64,000 bases of DNA, taken from NCBI GenBank assembly GCA_041394325.1, contig JAWKIJ010000001.1, forward strand, positions 62,001 through 126,000, in the 5' to 3' direction. The notes under the pieces are model-generated. The model saw nothing but the letters and a program-made list of their open reading frames with translations, was not told where the DNA came from and did not search any database. Shown here piece after piece: positions 8,824 through 18,042 of this stretch. Position 1 is the first letter of the stretch. Each line of letters opens with the position of its first letter. A program made the position numbers and the translations under genes. Origin of the DNA: JAWKIJ01 sp041394325 (GTDB taxonomy: Bacteria > Actinomycetota > Acidimicrobiia > Acidimicrobiales > Microtrichaceae).

Positions 8824-9324
8824 ATGCCGTTCGTCCTGCACCGAGTCGCAGCCCGCGTGCTGTGCTTCGACCCCGAACAGCGGCTGTTGTTGATCCGTTC
8901 CCACGACCCGGCCGACCCACGCAAGCAACCGTGGTGGGAGTTGCCCGGGGGCGGAATCGACCCCGGCGAGGACGCGATCGCTGCAATAGAGCGAGAGCTG
9001 CGGGAGGAGGCAGGTGTGCTCGACGCGGAGATCGGACCCTGTGTGTGGACCCAACACGCGCAGTTCCGCTTCGCCGGGTGGGAATTCGACCAACATGAAC
9101 GCATACACACGGCGAGGTGCACCGGCAGGACCGTCACCGCCCGCCACCTCGAGGCGTTCGAGGCGCTGGCGTTCGAGGAGCAGCGATGGTGGCCGGTTTC
9201 GGACCTGCTGGCCGACACCGCGCCGACGGTGCCACCTCGCCTGCGCGAGTTCCTCCCGGAGGTCGTCGCGGGTCTCGCTTCGGCGGATCCGCAGCGGCGC
9301 CCCGTCGACATCTCCCCGGTCTGA
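8824..9324 (+). CDS. Nudix hydrolase
   Basis: 166 aa. The Nudix box is canonical: GGIDPGE, seven residues, then RELREEAG. Such enzymes cleave nucleoside diphosphates linked to another moiety. Upstream is RLLLIRSHDP, and a WWELPGGG lead-in precedes the box, as in housekeeping MutT-like members; AFEEQRWWPVSDLL ends the domain. The start is ATG 8824, just after a -10-like TAACCT. The open frame upstream is non-coding shadow of the lipoate-ligase-like gene. Substrate unknown. Confidence 0.85.
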   Translation: MPFVLHRVAARVLCFDPEQRLLLIRSHDPADPRKQPWWELPGGGIDPGEDAIAAIERELREEAGVLDAEIGPCVWTQHAQFRFAGWEFDQHERIHTARCTGRTVTARHLEAFEALAFEEQRWWPVSDLLADTAPTVPPRLREFLPEVVAGLASADPQRRPVDISPV

Positions 9325-9340
9325 TCCGCACGGACCCGTT

Positions 9341-9390
9341 CTCGTCGTGGGTACGTCGCCCGAGCCGGGCCCACCCGACCACGGGACGAG
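9341..9390. terminator. Possible bidirectional terminator hairpin
   Basis: CTCGTCGTGGGT pairs imperfectly with ACCCGACCACGGGACGAG around an inner GCCCG-AGC-CGGGC hairpin. It sits between two convergent genes. There is no T-tract. Confidence 0.45.
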
Positions 9391-9399
9391 GCGGCAGGG

Positions 9400-9696
9400 T
9401 CAGCGGGCGCGGAGCGCCACGTGCTCGGCCTTACACCACTCGAGGTACGCGACCGCGTCGCGTCCGAGGTGACGACTCGCCTCGGAGGGCAACGACCCGT
9501 CACCCCCGTAGGCGGTCACGACCCGGAAGCGGAGGTAGGCCGCATCGGGGATCGGGAGTCGGGGGGCACCGGCCCACCACCGTCTCGGCACCAACGCGAC
9601 ACCCTGCCGGAGTGCAGTCCGCCACAGATCGGGACGTGACGCCAACGCACGGGCGACGTCGATCGCCCCGACAACCACCACTCCCACTCCGGACAC
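9400..9696 (-). CDS. Conserved small protein of unknown function
   Basis: About 98 aa from GTG 9696 (other GTGs at 9687 and 9681 are possible). It is rich in Trp, Pro and Arg: RWWAGAPRLPIPDAAYLRF then RVVTAYGGDG and, near the end, DAVAYLEWCKAEH. I recognise this pattern (WW...P.PD..Y..FR..TAYG ... YL.WC) from unnamed actinobacterial proteins, but no function follows from it. It lies 20 bp after the acyl-CoA dehydrogenase, so it is probably co-transcribed. No signal peptide; one weak hydrophobic stretch at the N-terminus. Confidence 0.6.
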   Translation of the reverse strand: MSGVGVVVVGAIDVARALASRPDLWRTALRQGVALVPRRWWAGAPRLPIPDAAYLRFRVVTAYGGDGSLPSEASRHLGRDAVAYLEWCKAEHVALRAR

Positions 9697-9716
9697 CGAT
9701 GGACCGTGCCGGAACC

Positions 9717-10940
9717 TCAGCGGCCCGACGGCTCCTTGGGGAGCCCCAGGATCCGCTCGCCGATGATGTTGCGCTGTACCTGACTCGTGCCCGCGTAGAT
9801 GGTGCCGCCCATCGCCGTGTACATGGTGCCGACCCACGACGCCGAATCGGTGGGGGCGCCGGGGTCGTCGCACTGTATGGAGTTGGAGGGCCAACGACCC
9901 GAGGGAACCATCGCGTCGGCACCGAGGATGTCGACCGCGAGTTGGGTGACCACCTTGTGGTACTCGGACCAGTAGAGCTTGGTGATGGCGGCGTCGGGGC
10001 CGGGCTCCTCGCCCGCGAGGAACTTCGAGAGGGTGCGCATGCCGAGGTAGCGCATGATCTCGACCTTCGAGTAGCAGAAGGCGAGACGCTGACGGATGAG
10101 CGGATCACCGTCCCGACCGTGCTCGCGTGCCAACGCGAACAGGCGGTCGAGTTCCTCGCGGAACCGGATGGGCAGCACCGCCGCGGCCTCGCCACGCTCG
10201 AAGCCCAGCAGCGTCATCGCGACGGGCCAACCCTTGTTGACCTCGCCGAGCACGGCATCGCGCGGACAACGGGCATCGGTGAAGAACACCTCGTTGAACT
10301 CGCTGTCGCCCGACATCATCCTGATGGGACGGACCTCGATGCCGGGTTGATCCATCGGGACCAACAGGAACGTGATGCCGTCGTGGGGTCGAGCGGGGTC
10401 GGGGTCGGTGCGGGTCAACAGGAAGATGTGGTTGGCGAGATGGCCGTAGGTGGTCCAGATCTTCTGGCCGTTGATCACCCACTCGTCACCGTCGAGCACC
10501 GCCTTGCACCCGAGCCCGGCGAGGTCGGACCCCGCGTTGGGCTCGCTGTAGCCCTGGCACCAGACGTGCTCGCCCGACAACAGCCGGGGGATGTAGTGCG
10601 CCTTCTGCACGGGCGAACCCCAGTGCAGGATGGTGTTGCCGATCATCCCGATGTTGAACACGTCGTTGGGCCCACCTGTGGGCGCACCCACCTTGGCGAA
10701 CTCCTCGAACTGGATGACCGTCTCGATCTCGGAAAGCCCACCGCCGCCGTATTCCGCCGGCCACTGCGGGGCCAACAGGCCCTGCTCGTGCAGCAGGCGA
10801 CGCCACTTGTCGAGGAATCCCAGCACCTCGTCGGTGGGCAGGCCGCCGAGACCCGTCCAACCCGGGGGGAGGTTGTCGCGGAGGAAGCCCCGGATACGCT
10901 CGCGGAAGGCCTGGGTCTCGGGCGGGTACTCGGGGGTCAC
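9717..10940 (-). CDS. Acyl-CoA dehydrogenase family protein
   Basis: 407-aa FAD-dependent alpha,beta-dehydrogenase of acyl-CoA thioesters. Seen: the substrate/FAD block CQGYSEPNAGSDLA near 129, INGQKIWTTYGHLA (157-169), MMSGDSEFNEVFF and the C-terminal IYAGTSQVQRNIIGERILG. The C-terminal catalytic Glu of MCAD-type enzymes (YEGT) is Ala here. The likely base is Glu248 in LLGFERGE, as in isovaleryl-CoA-type enzymes. Start GTG 10940 follows a TAAAGT -10 by 6 bp, suggesting a leaderless message. No electron-transfer or CoA-ligase partner is adjacent, so the acyl substrate is unknown. Confidence 0.92.
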   Translation of the reverse strand: MTPEYPPETQAFRERIRGFLRDNLPPGWTGLGGLPTDEVLGFLDKWRRLLHEQGLLAPQWPAEYGGGGLSEIETVIQFEEFAKVGAPTGGPNDVFNIGMIGNTILHWGSPVQKAHYIPRLLSGEHVWCQGYSEPNAGSDLAGLGCKAVLDGDEWVINGQKIWTTYGHLANHIFLLTRTDPDPARPHDGITFLLVPMDQPGIEVRPIRMMSGDSEFNEVFFTDARCPRDAVLGEVNKGWPVAMTLLGFERGEAAAVLPIRFREELDRLFALAREHGRDGDPLIRQRLAFCYSKVEIMRYLGMRTLSKFLAGEEPGPDAAITKLYWSEYHKVVTQLAVDILGADAMVPSGRWPSNSIQCDDPGAPTDSASWVGTMYTAMGGTIYAGTSQVQRNIIGERILGLPKEPSGR

Positions 10941-10946
10941 GTGCTG

Positions 10947-10952
10947 ACTTTA
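10947..10952 (-). promoter_or_regulatory. -10 element TAAAGT, leaderless acyl-CoA dehydrogenase
   Basis: On the minus strand TAAAGT ends 6 bp before GTG 10940. Confidence 0.5.
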
Positions 10953-10981
10953 CCGTCCGTCGAGTGGCAGGATCTCAGCCC

Positions 10982-12019
10982 ATGACCGACCTCCCCCTGG
11001 CCACAAGACCCGTCGGCGGACCGGTGGGCGGCCACGTCGGCGCACCACCCGCGGGCGCGGCGCACGCCACTGCAGCGGATCTGGCCGCGGTATTCGACCG
11101 GGTGTGCAACGCGGTCGAGGCCGTGGTCGCGGTGGATCCGCGCTCGATCGAACTCGCCGTCATGTGCATGTTCGCCGGTGGGCACCTGCTCATCGAGGAC
11201 GTCCCGGGCGTCGGCAAGACGTCGCTCGCGAAGGCGATGGCGACCGCGATCGGCGCAGGGTTCGGGCGAATCCAGTTCACGCCGGACCTCATGCCCACCG
11301 ACATCGTCGGCACCTCCATCTGGAACCAGCGCGACAACGTGTTCGAGCATCGGCCGGGTCCCGTGTTCCATCACGTCGTCCTCGCGGACGAGATCAACCG
11401 CGCGTCGCCGAGGACACAGTCGGCGCTGCTCGAGGCGATGTCGGAGCGGCAGGTCACCGGCGACGGGGTCTCGCGTCCGCTCCCCGTGCCCTTCATGGTC
11501 ATCGCGACCCAGAACCCGCTCGAGTCGCTCGGCACGTTCCCGCTCCCCGAGAGCCAACTCGACCGCTTCCTCGTGCGTGTGTCGCTCGGCTATCCCTCCG
11601 CCGACCACGAACGGCGCATGCTCGACATGAACGGTGCCGATCCGGCCCTCGCCCAGATGGTCCCGGTCGCCACGCCGGGCGACATCGTCACGATGGGTCA
11701 CATCGCCTCGAGCGTGCACGTCGACCCACACCTCACCTCCTATCTGCTCGACCTGGCACATCGGTCCCGCGAACATCGTCACCTGCATCTCGGCATCTCC
11801 CCGAGGGCGCTCCTCGGCCTGCGTCGCGCGGCGCAGGTGCGGGCCGCGATCCTCGGTCGGCCCTACGTGCACCCCGACGACGTGAAGGCCCTCGCTCCGG
11901 TGACCCTCGCACACCGGCTCGTGGTGGCCGCGGAGTTGGCGGGCCAGGGCGGCGATGCGGGCGACGTGATCCGCGAACTCCTCGACACCACGCCGGTTCC
12001 GACCGCGTCGCCGAGCTAG
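10982..12019 (+). CDS. MoxR-family AAA+ ATPase
   Basis: 345 aa from ATG 10982 (a GTG at 10964 is in frame). Walker A is EDVPGVGKTSLAKA, Walker B is VVLADEINR, followed by SPRTQSALLEAMSERQVT and sensor ATQNPLES, the MoxR signature. MoxR ATPases act as chaperones that assemble or activate metal-binding or VWA/DUF58 proteins. The next genes are DUF58 and a membrane transglutaminase, the classic MoxR-DUF58-TgpA trio. The N-terminus is Gly/Ala/Thr-rich and probably unstructured. Confidence 0.93.
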   Translation: MTDLPLATRPVGGPVGGHVGAPPAGAAHATAADLAAVFDRVCNAVEAVVAVDPRSIELAVMCMFAGGHLLIEDVPGVGKTSLAKAMATAIGAGFGRIQFTPDLMPTDIVGTSIWNQRDNVFEHRPGPVFHHVVLADEINRASPRTQSALLEAMSERQVTGDGVSRPLPVPFMVIATQNPLESLGTFPLPESQLDRFLVRVSLGYPSADHERRMLDMNGADPALAQMVPVATPGDIVTMGHIASSVHVDPHLTSYLLDLAHRSREHRHLHLGISPRALLGLRRAAQVRAAILGRPYVHPDDVKALAPVTLAHRLVVAAELAGQGGDAGDVIRELLDTTPVPTASPS

Positions 12020-12033
12020 GACGCCACGACGAC

Positions 12034-13416
12034 ATGTCCACCGGGGCCGCCGTCCCGCAGGGCCGGCCGCCGCGTGCGGTCGGCTCCCCTCGCCTCACCG
12101 ATCGGGTGGCGCCGACCGACGATCCGGTGGCGGGGCGGACGACCCGTGCCGGGAACGATCCCCCCACCCGGCGGCGCCGGATCCGCCTCAGCCGAGCGGG
12201 AACCGTCACCACCGTCGGCGCATCGGCGCTGATCGTCGCGTCGGTGATGTTCGGGACCAGCGAACTGCGGCTGCTCGGAGTGAGCGGTCTCGCCATGGTG
12301 ATCGCCGCGGTGATCGCCGTAGCCGTGGGCAGCCGGCGGTTTCGACTCGCGGCGTCCACCCCGCGGGCCGCGTCGACGGTGGGACGACCGGTGGTGACGA
12401 CGGTCGTGCTGGAAGGGCTTGCGTCCCGGTGGTTGTCCGTGCGCCACGAGTCCCGGGCGATCTCGGTGCCCGGGACGGCTCGATCGGCGCACCGGTGGCA
12501 ACCCCACGCGACGAGGACCCAACCCCTCCTCGACGGGGCCGAGCACCGGGCGTCGCCCCGACTCGTCGCACGCCTCCACACCGCGACAACGAGGCGTGGA
12601 CGGCTCCTGCTGCCCGATCGTCGCCTCGTGGCCGGCGACCCGTGGGGCCTGGCCGCTGCGGTGCTCGACGTCCCATCCCAGGCACCGGTCACCGTGCTGG
12701 CCGACCCGGACCGCGTTCGCTTCGACGACCGGGGTGCGGTGGACGTGCGCGACGACCACGACACGGCCGGCGGGGGCCGCCCGGTGGCGACGCTGGACGA
12801 GGTGGACCGGCTGCGACCCTTCGTCGACGGGGACGAGGTGCGCCGCATCCACTGGCCCAGCACGGCCCGGCTCGGCGTGCCGATCGTGCGGACGTCGACC
12901 GCGCTCGGCGAGCCGACGGTCAACCTGGTGCTCGACCTCCGCGCCGGGGTGTACGCGGACCGTGACGAACTCGACGACGCGATTGCGGCGGCGACGGCGA
13001 TCGTGCGTCGATGCGAGCACGACGGGCTACGCCTCCGATGCGCGACGACCACGGGGCTCCGGATCGGCGAGCGTCCGGACGCGCAGCGTGTGGCGCTTGC
13101 GTTGGCCACTGAGGGAACCGGCGAGCGACTCGCTCACACGATGCGGCGGATGACGGCCTCGGACTCCGGGGCGGTCGCCCTCGTCGTCATCGCGGGTCGA
13201 CCGGTCGACCCCGCCGAACGCGAGGAGGTGACCGACCGGCTCGCCGCTCTTCGCGCTCACGCCCGCTCCCCGACCGGGGTGGGCCTGCCCGGTGCCGGAC
13301 ACGGGATCGTCGCCGGAACCGGTACGGGGCCCGCCGTCGTGTCGATGTGGGCGACCGGATCCGAACCGTCCTGGGGCGGGCTCGTCGGGTCGATCGAACG
13401 GGTCGGATCGCGATGA
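12034..13416 (+). CDS. DUF58 domain membrane protein
   Basis: 460 aa from ATG 12034, 14 bp after moxR. A basic, Pro-rich N-terminus precedes two membrane helices at about 55-95 (TVGASALIVASVMF and SGLAMVIAAVIAVAVG). The soluble part carries the DUF58 hallmark DEVRRIHWPSTARLG, followed by a VWA-like fold (VNLVLDLRAG). Proteins of this family are partners of MoxR ATPases; biochemical role unknown. The stop overlaps the next ATG as ATGA. Confidence 0.88.
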   Translation: MSTGAAVPQGRPPRAVGSPRLTDRVAPTDDPVAGRTTRAGNDPPTRRRRIRLSRAGTVTTVGASALIVASVMFGTSELRLLGVSGLAMVIAAVIAVAVGSRRFRLAASTPRAASTVGRPVVTTVVLEGLASRWLSVRHESRAISVPGTARSAHRWQPHATRTQPLLDGAEHRASPRLVARLHTATTRRGRLLLPDRRLVAGDPWGLAAAVLDVPSQAPVTVLADPDRVRFDDRGAVDVRDDHDTAGGGRPVATLDEVDRLRPFVDGDEVRRIHWPSTARLGVPIVRTSTALGEPTVNLVLDLRAGVYADRDELDDAIAAATAIVRRCEHDGLRLRCATTTGLRIGERPDAQRVALALATEGTGERLAHTMRRMTASDSGAVALVVIAGRPVDPAEREEVTDRLAALRAHARSPTGVGLPGAGHGIVAGTGTGPAVVSMWATGSEPSWGGLVGSIERVGSR

Positions 13417-15747
13417 TCACGGCCATCCCGAACCGCCGCACACTCGACCGGGCCGATCCCGCGCCCTCCGGCACCACCACGGACGCGGCGACCGAGCAGG
13501 GGGTCGACCACACCCCGCCCCCCCGGGGGACCCCGAAGGGGTCGCGCTGGTGGCCCCGCGGGGCGTTGGCATGGGCGTTGTCGAGCGTCGCCGCGCTGGT
13601 CGCGACATCGCGTCTGCTCGACGATCCCGTCGGCCTGGGCCTGCACACCGCCCTCGCGGTCGCGCTCGGAGCGAGCGCGCAATGGCTCCTCCACCGTCGC
13701 GACGGCGCCTCCGATACAGACCCGCCGGCGCGGCGGTACGGCTTTCCTCTCGTCGGTGCCGCGGTGGGGTGTGTCGTCGTACTGGTGGCGGCCGAGTGGT
13801 CACGGCATTCGGGGCCGCACGGCTGGGCGGGGCCGGCGGAGATCGTACGGGCCTTGGGCGAGTTCCGCGAGCACGCCCGCGACGACGCGGTACCCCTCAC
13901 CGCAGGGCTCGGCGGGCGCCTGGTTCTGGGGTGGGTGATCGTGTGGTGGTGCGCCTTCACCGACGTGATCGTCCGATGGGCGCGTTCGACCGGCCATGCC
14001 GTGGCACACCTGCTCGCGCTCGTCGTCGTGACCTCCTCCTCGCCCGCGGGCATGGCGCTGTTCCCGTCGGGGTGACGGCCGTCGCGGCACTCCTCTCGCT
14101 GCGCTGGGCCGCGATAGGCGTCCGGGGGGACGCCACCACCGTCCGGGGGCCCCGCCTTGCCACCGTGCTCGCGGTGCTCGCCACGATGGTCGCGCTGGCG
14201 TCGTTGGCGCTCGTTCCCGTCGGAGCACCGCGGGTCACCCTGAGGCAGCTCTTCGAGCGGATCACGAGCAACGAGCAGGAGGATCGCAGCGAGCTCAAGA
14301 ACCCGCTGGTGTCGATGACCAGGCGCCTCCGGAACCAGAGCAATCGCACGATCCTCCGAGTCCGATCGAACACCGAGCCCACCCTCCTCAAGGAAACGTC
14401 CCTCGACACATGGACCTCGGCGGGCTGGGTCACGAAGTTCGACGACGAGGAGTTCGACGGCGACGAGGTCCCCTCGACACCCCCTTCAGGGCCGACCTCG
14501 ACGATCCGCTACACGATCGACTCCCTCGAACCGATGCAATGGATTCCGGCCACACCGACCCCCACGAGGGTGAACACCGACCACGAAGTCCACTGGGCCT
14601 CCGATCTCGATGCCCTCCTCGTCCACGGCGCACCGGCTCGGATCACGGCCAGGATGCGCAGCGTCGTGAGCGATGCGTCCCCGCAACGCCTGTCCGCGCG
14701 GACGTCGATCCCGCGTTCCGGACGCCGAGGTTCCTCGCCCTGCCCGACGACGTCGTCGCCTACGCCAGACCGCTCGCGACGACGCTCGTCGGGAGCGCGA
14801 CCGGCTACCGGGCCGCCGCTGCCCTCGAGCGCTACTTCCACGACGAGGGTGGTTTCACCTACGACCTCGACCCCGATCTCGGTGACGGAACCGAACTCGA
14901 TCAGCTCGAACGGTTCATGACCGTCAAACGCGGCTTCTGCCAGCAGTTCACCGCCGCGTTCACCGTCCTGGCCCGCAGCATCGGATTGCCCACCCGAATA
15001 GCGGTGGGGTTCAAGGGGGCGACCCCCGGAGACGACGGGTGGTGGCACGTCAAGGGGGCGGACGCGCACTCGTGGCCCGAGGTGGCGATCGACGGTGTCG
15101 GTTGGGTTGCGTTCGAACCGACGGTCGGCGAACCGGACCCGACGCCGGAGGTGACGCCCGTGGTGCCCCCGACGACCGCCCCGCCGACGACCCTCGGCGC
15201 TCCGGCGACGACGGCGCCCACCCCTTCGACCTCCTCCGCCGCCACGACGACCACCGTCGTCACACCGCAACCGTCCACCGACGGAGAGACCTCCCCGTGG
15301 GGTCCGACGCTGGGCGTTCTCGGTGCGCTGCTGGCTCTGATCGCCGGGGTCGCCGCGGTACTGCACCGACGGCGACGGAACCGCCCGGCTCCACCACCGA
15401 CCTCCGGGGACGGCGGATGGGACGACTCGCCCGACAGTCGGGTCGGGGCCGCGTGGCAGCGGACCGAGCGTCGCTTCGCCGAGGCCGACGGACCGGTCGG
15501 CTCCGCACTGTCACCCGACGACGCTGCCCGCGAGCGGGGCCGTGTCGCGCTCCTGGACGCGCCGACCGCGACCGCCTACGGGGAGCTTGCCGCGATGGAG
15601 TCGTGGCGACGCTTCGGCCCGACCGCGCTCGCCTCGGACCACGCCCGGCGTGCCGAGTCGATCGAGGCCGCCGTCGCCGCGCGCCTCGATCGGTCCCGGT
15701 CGGCGGATCCCCCGTCGGACCGTCCGACTGATCCGCCGACGGGTTGA
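13413..15747 (+). pseudogene. TgpA-like membrane transglutaminase, two frameshifts
   Basis: ATG 13413 overlaps the DUF58 stop. The N-terminal half has about five membrane helices, then an extracellular region, a transglutaminase core and a Thr/Pro-rich stretch before a last helix (LGVLGALLALIAGVAAVL). Core landmarks are KRGFCQQFTAAFTVLAR (catalytic Cys), PTRIAVGFKG and DAHSWPEVAIDG (catalytic His). Frame changes occur near 14070 (one G short in a GGGG run: ...FPSG stop versus GVTAVAALLS) and near 14695 (one C short in CCCC). Repairing both gives one protein of about 778 aa. The family is predicted to act at the cell surface; the substrate is unknown. Confidence 0.75.
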
Positions 15748-15753
15748 CGGCCG

Positions 15754-15766
15754 TGCCCGGCGGGCA
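15754..15766. terminator. Hairpin between convergent genes
   Basis: TGCCC-GGC-GGGCA, flanked by GGCC/GGCC, lies between the transglutaminase and DUF3040 stops. Confidence 0.4.
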
Positions 15767-15778
15767 GGCCGGTCGTGG

Positions 15779-16117
15779 TCACTCGTCGTCGAGACCGTCG
15801 GGTTCGTCGTCGTCGACCCCTGCGGCGTACCGTTCGAGGAGGGATCGCAACGCCTCGCCGAGGTGGAACTCCAAGGCGAGCGCGGCGAGCAGCGTGAGGC
15901 TGAAGCCGACGAGGAACGCGGGAACCGCACCGAAACGGTCCAACAGCACCATGGTCAGGACGAACCCGGCCACGACCGCGGCGACCAGGAAGCGAATCGA
16001 CCGGTTTCGCCCGACGGTGAAGCTTCGGTCGACGTGGTTCGCGAAGCGCGGGTCGCTGTTTCGCAGACCCTGCTCGATCTCGGAGAGGATCCGTTGCTCG
16101 TGCTCGGAGAGCGGCAC
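15779..16117 (-). CDS. DUF3040 domain membrane protein
   Basis: 112 aa from GTG 16117, which has a strong Shine-Dalgarno (GGGGAGGAA) 5 bp upstream. That decides the start over longer options. The N-terminus VPLSEHEQRILSEIEQGL, followed by NSDPRFA, is the DUF3040 signature found in actinobacteria. Two adjacent membrane helices follow (FLVAAVVAGFVLTMVLL and VGFSLTLLAALAL), then an acidic tail. Function unknown. Confidence 0.85.
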   Translation of the reverse strand: MPLSEHEQRILSEIEQGLRNSDPRFANHVDRSFTVGRNRSIRFLVAAVVAGFVLTMVLLDRFGAVPAFLVGFSLTLLAALALEFHLGEALRSLLERYAAGVDDDEPDGLDDE

Positions 16118-16249
16118 TGGACTTCCTCCCCTGTCCATGGAGCCCGTCGGCGTCCGGCCGGGCCCCATGCTGACACAAGCCCGCCGATTCGACAACGCGG
16201 AGCGGCGGAGTGGTTCGGGCCGAGTGGGCTCACGGTCGACCCGAACGAC

Positions 16250-17514
16250 TCAGGAACGCGCAGAGGAGGGACCCCACTGCCCACCACCGGGCGCGAAGCC
16301 GTGGGATCCGGCAAGTCGCGCGCTGCCGATCGCATCGGCGCCGAAGCGGTCCCGGATCCGTTCGATCGCGGCGGCGAGGTCCGCTTCGGTGGCATCGGAG
16401 CCGTCGACGTCGTCCAGCAGGCTCAACTGACGCGACGACCCTCCTCGCCCCGTGAGGCCGCTCACGCCGATCCCCACGAGTCTCACCCCACGACGCTCGA
16501 CCGGCAGGGGTGCCAGCAGTCCGACCCCCATCGCGCGACGTCCTCGGCGAGGCCGACGGGTTGGGGCGGCGTCACCGAGCGGATGAGGGTCGTGAAGTCG
16601 GGCCATCGCACCTTGATGGTGACGGTTCGTCCCGTCACCCCGGCCGCGAAGGCGTTCGCCGACCGAACGGGCGAGGCGCCCCAGTTCACGTTCGAGCCGG
16701 TCGCGGTCGACCACGTCGACGACGAAGGTCTCCTCGTGACTGATCGACTTGGCGGAGCGGTCGGCGACGACGGGACGGTCGTCGCGGCCGTGCGCAAGCT
16801 CGTGCAAGGCCCGCCCGTGACGATCGCCGAGCGAACGTGTTAGCGACGACACGTCGATGTCGGCGAGGTCGGCGACGGTGACGATGCCCAGACGGTGGAG
16901 GCGGGCGTGCGTGGCGGGACCGATGCCGGGAAGCGCGCCGGCCGGCATGGGCCGGAGGAACGCGGCCACTCCCGCCGGTTCGACGACGAACACACCCGTA
17001 CCGAACACCGGCCCCGCGGGGTGGCCCGGGGTTTGGCGGCCTTGGACGCGAGCTTCGCGAGCAGCTTGTTCGGCGCGACCCCGATCGAGCACGTGAGCGA
17101 CAACTCCGTAAGGATCCGGGAGCGGAGACGCACCGCGATCGCAGGGGCGTCGCCGTGGATCCGGAGGCTTCCGGTCACGTCGAGGAACGCCTCGTCGAGG
17201 GACAACGGCTCGACGAGCGGTGTGACCGAGCCGAGGATCGTCATCACCCGGGCCGACACCTCCTGATAGCGGTCGTGACGGCCGTCGACGAAGACCGCAT
17301 GAGGACAGCGCTGACGGGCGAGCACCGACGACATCGCGGAGTGCACGCCGAAGGCACGCGCTTCGTAGGAGGCCGCAGCGACCACCCCGCGCCGGCCGCT
17401 CCCGCCGACCACGACCGGGCGACCCCGCAGCGACGGATCGTCGCGGATCTCCACCGAGGCGAAGAACGCGTCCATGTCGACGTGCAGGACCGAACGCCCC
17501 GGCGCGCTCACCAC
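16250..17514 (-). pseudogene. dinB: DNA polymerase IV (DinB), three frameshifts
   Basis: Y-family translesion polymerase. Frame 1 from GTG 17514: VLHVDMDAFFASVE (metal-binding Asp), then SYEARAFGVHSAM, EPLSLDEAFLDVTGS (catalytic DE) and CSIGVAPNKLLAKLAS. The frame changes near 17018 (ACCCCG, one C short) to continue GPVFGTGVFVV and PGIGPATHARLHRLGI (HhH). It changes again near 16630 at a GGGG run into TVTIKVRWPDFTTL, and near 16525 at GGGGG back to RRGVRLVGIGVSGL. All domains are present in order with ordinary codon use, so a consensus error is more likely than a dead gene. No clamp-binding motif is obvious at the C-terminus. Confidence 0.85.
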
Positions 17515-17521
17515 GGCACCG

Positions 17522-18042
17522 CTACAGGCGGACGATCCGCCGCGGGCCCGCTTCGCCGCTCTCGAGGCGGTAGCGGTAGGTCGGACGGTGGTCGAAGCGA
17601 CGATCGAGCCACTCGGTCAACGGTTCGCGAACCCAGTCGTGTGCGCCGTCCAGCCGGGCCGCGCATTCGGCGAGGGGAACGTACGCCGCGGCGGTGACGA
17701 TGCCGTCGGGGTCGTCACCGGCGTGCAGGCTGCCCGAGACGGTGCGGACCGCGCGTAGATCTGCGCGCTCATCCGCCACCCGAGATCGGGAGCGACGGCC
17801 TCCACCTCGTACAGCAGCGGCCCGAACTCGTCCACGCTCAGGCCCGTCTCCTCGGCAACCTCCCGGGCGAGTCCCTCCCGGACGTCGCCGCGCTCGCCGG
17901 CCTCGATGACCCCGCCGGGCGGGGTCCAGTCCGAGAGCCCGTTGCGACGCTGGTTGCGCACCAGCAACAGCCCGTCGTCGGACTCGATGATCGCTCCGGC
18001 GACGAGCCAGTCGTGCACCGTGCCGGAAGGTCCACCGGTCAC
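17522..18042 (-). pseudogene. Nudix hydrolase, one frameshift
   Basis: GTG 18042 overlaps the esterase stop as GTGA. DWLVAGAIIESDDGLLLVRN leads to the Nudix box GGVIEAGE...REVAEETG, whose middle is two residues longer than the standard seven. After LGWRMSAQIYA the frame changes near 17765 (TACGCGCGG) to VRTVSGSLHAGDDPDGIV and a tail ending at 17522. Repaired length is about 173 aa. It lies 8 bp upstream of dinB on the same strand, so the two may be co-transcribed. Substrate not predictable. Confidence 0.7.

Noticed and set aside
11104..12033. DUF58 protein starting at 11104
   Set aside because: This segment is moxR in another frame; the real start is ATG 12034.
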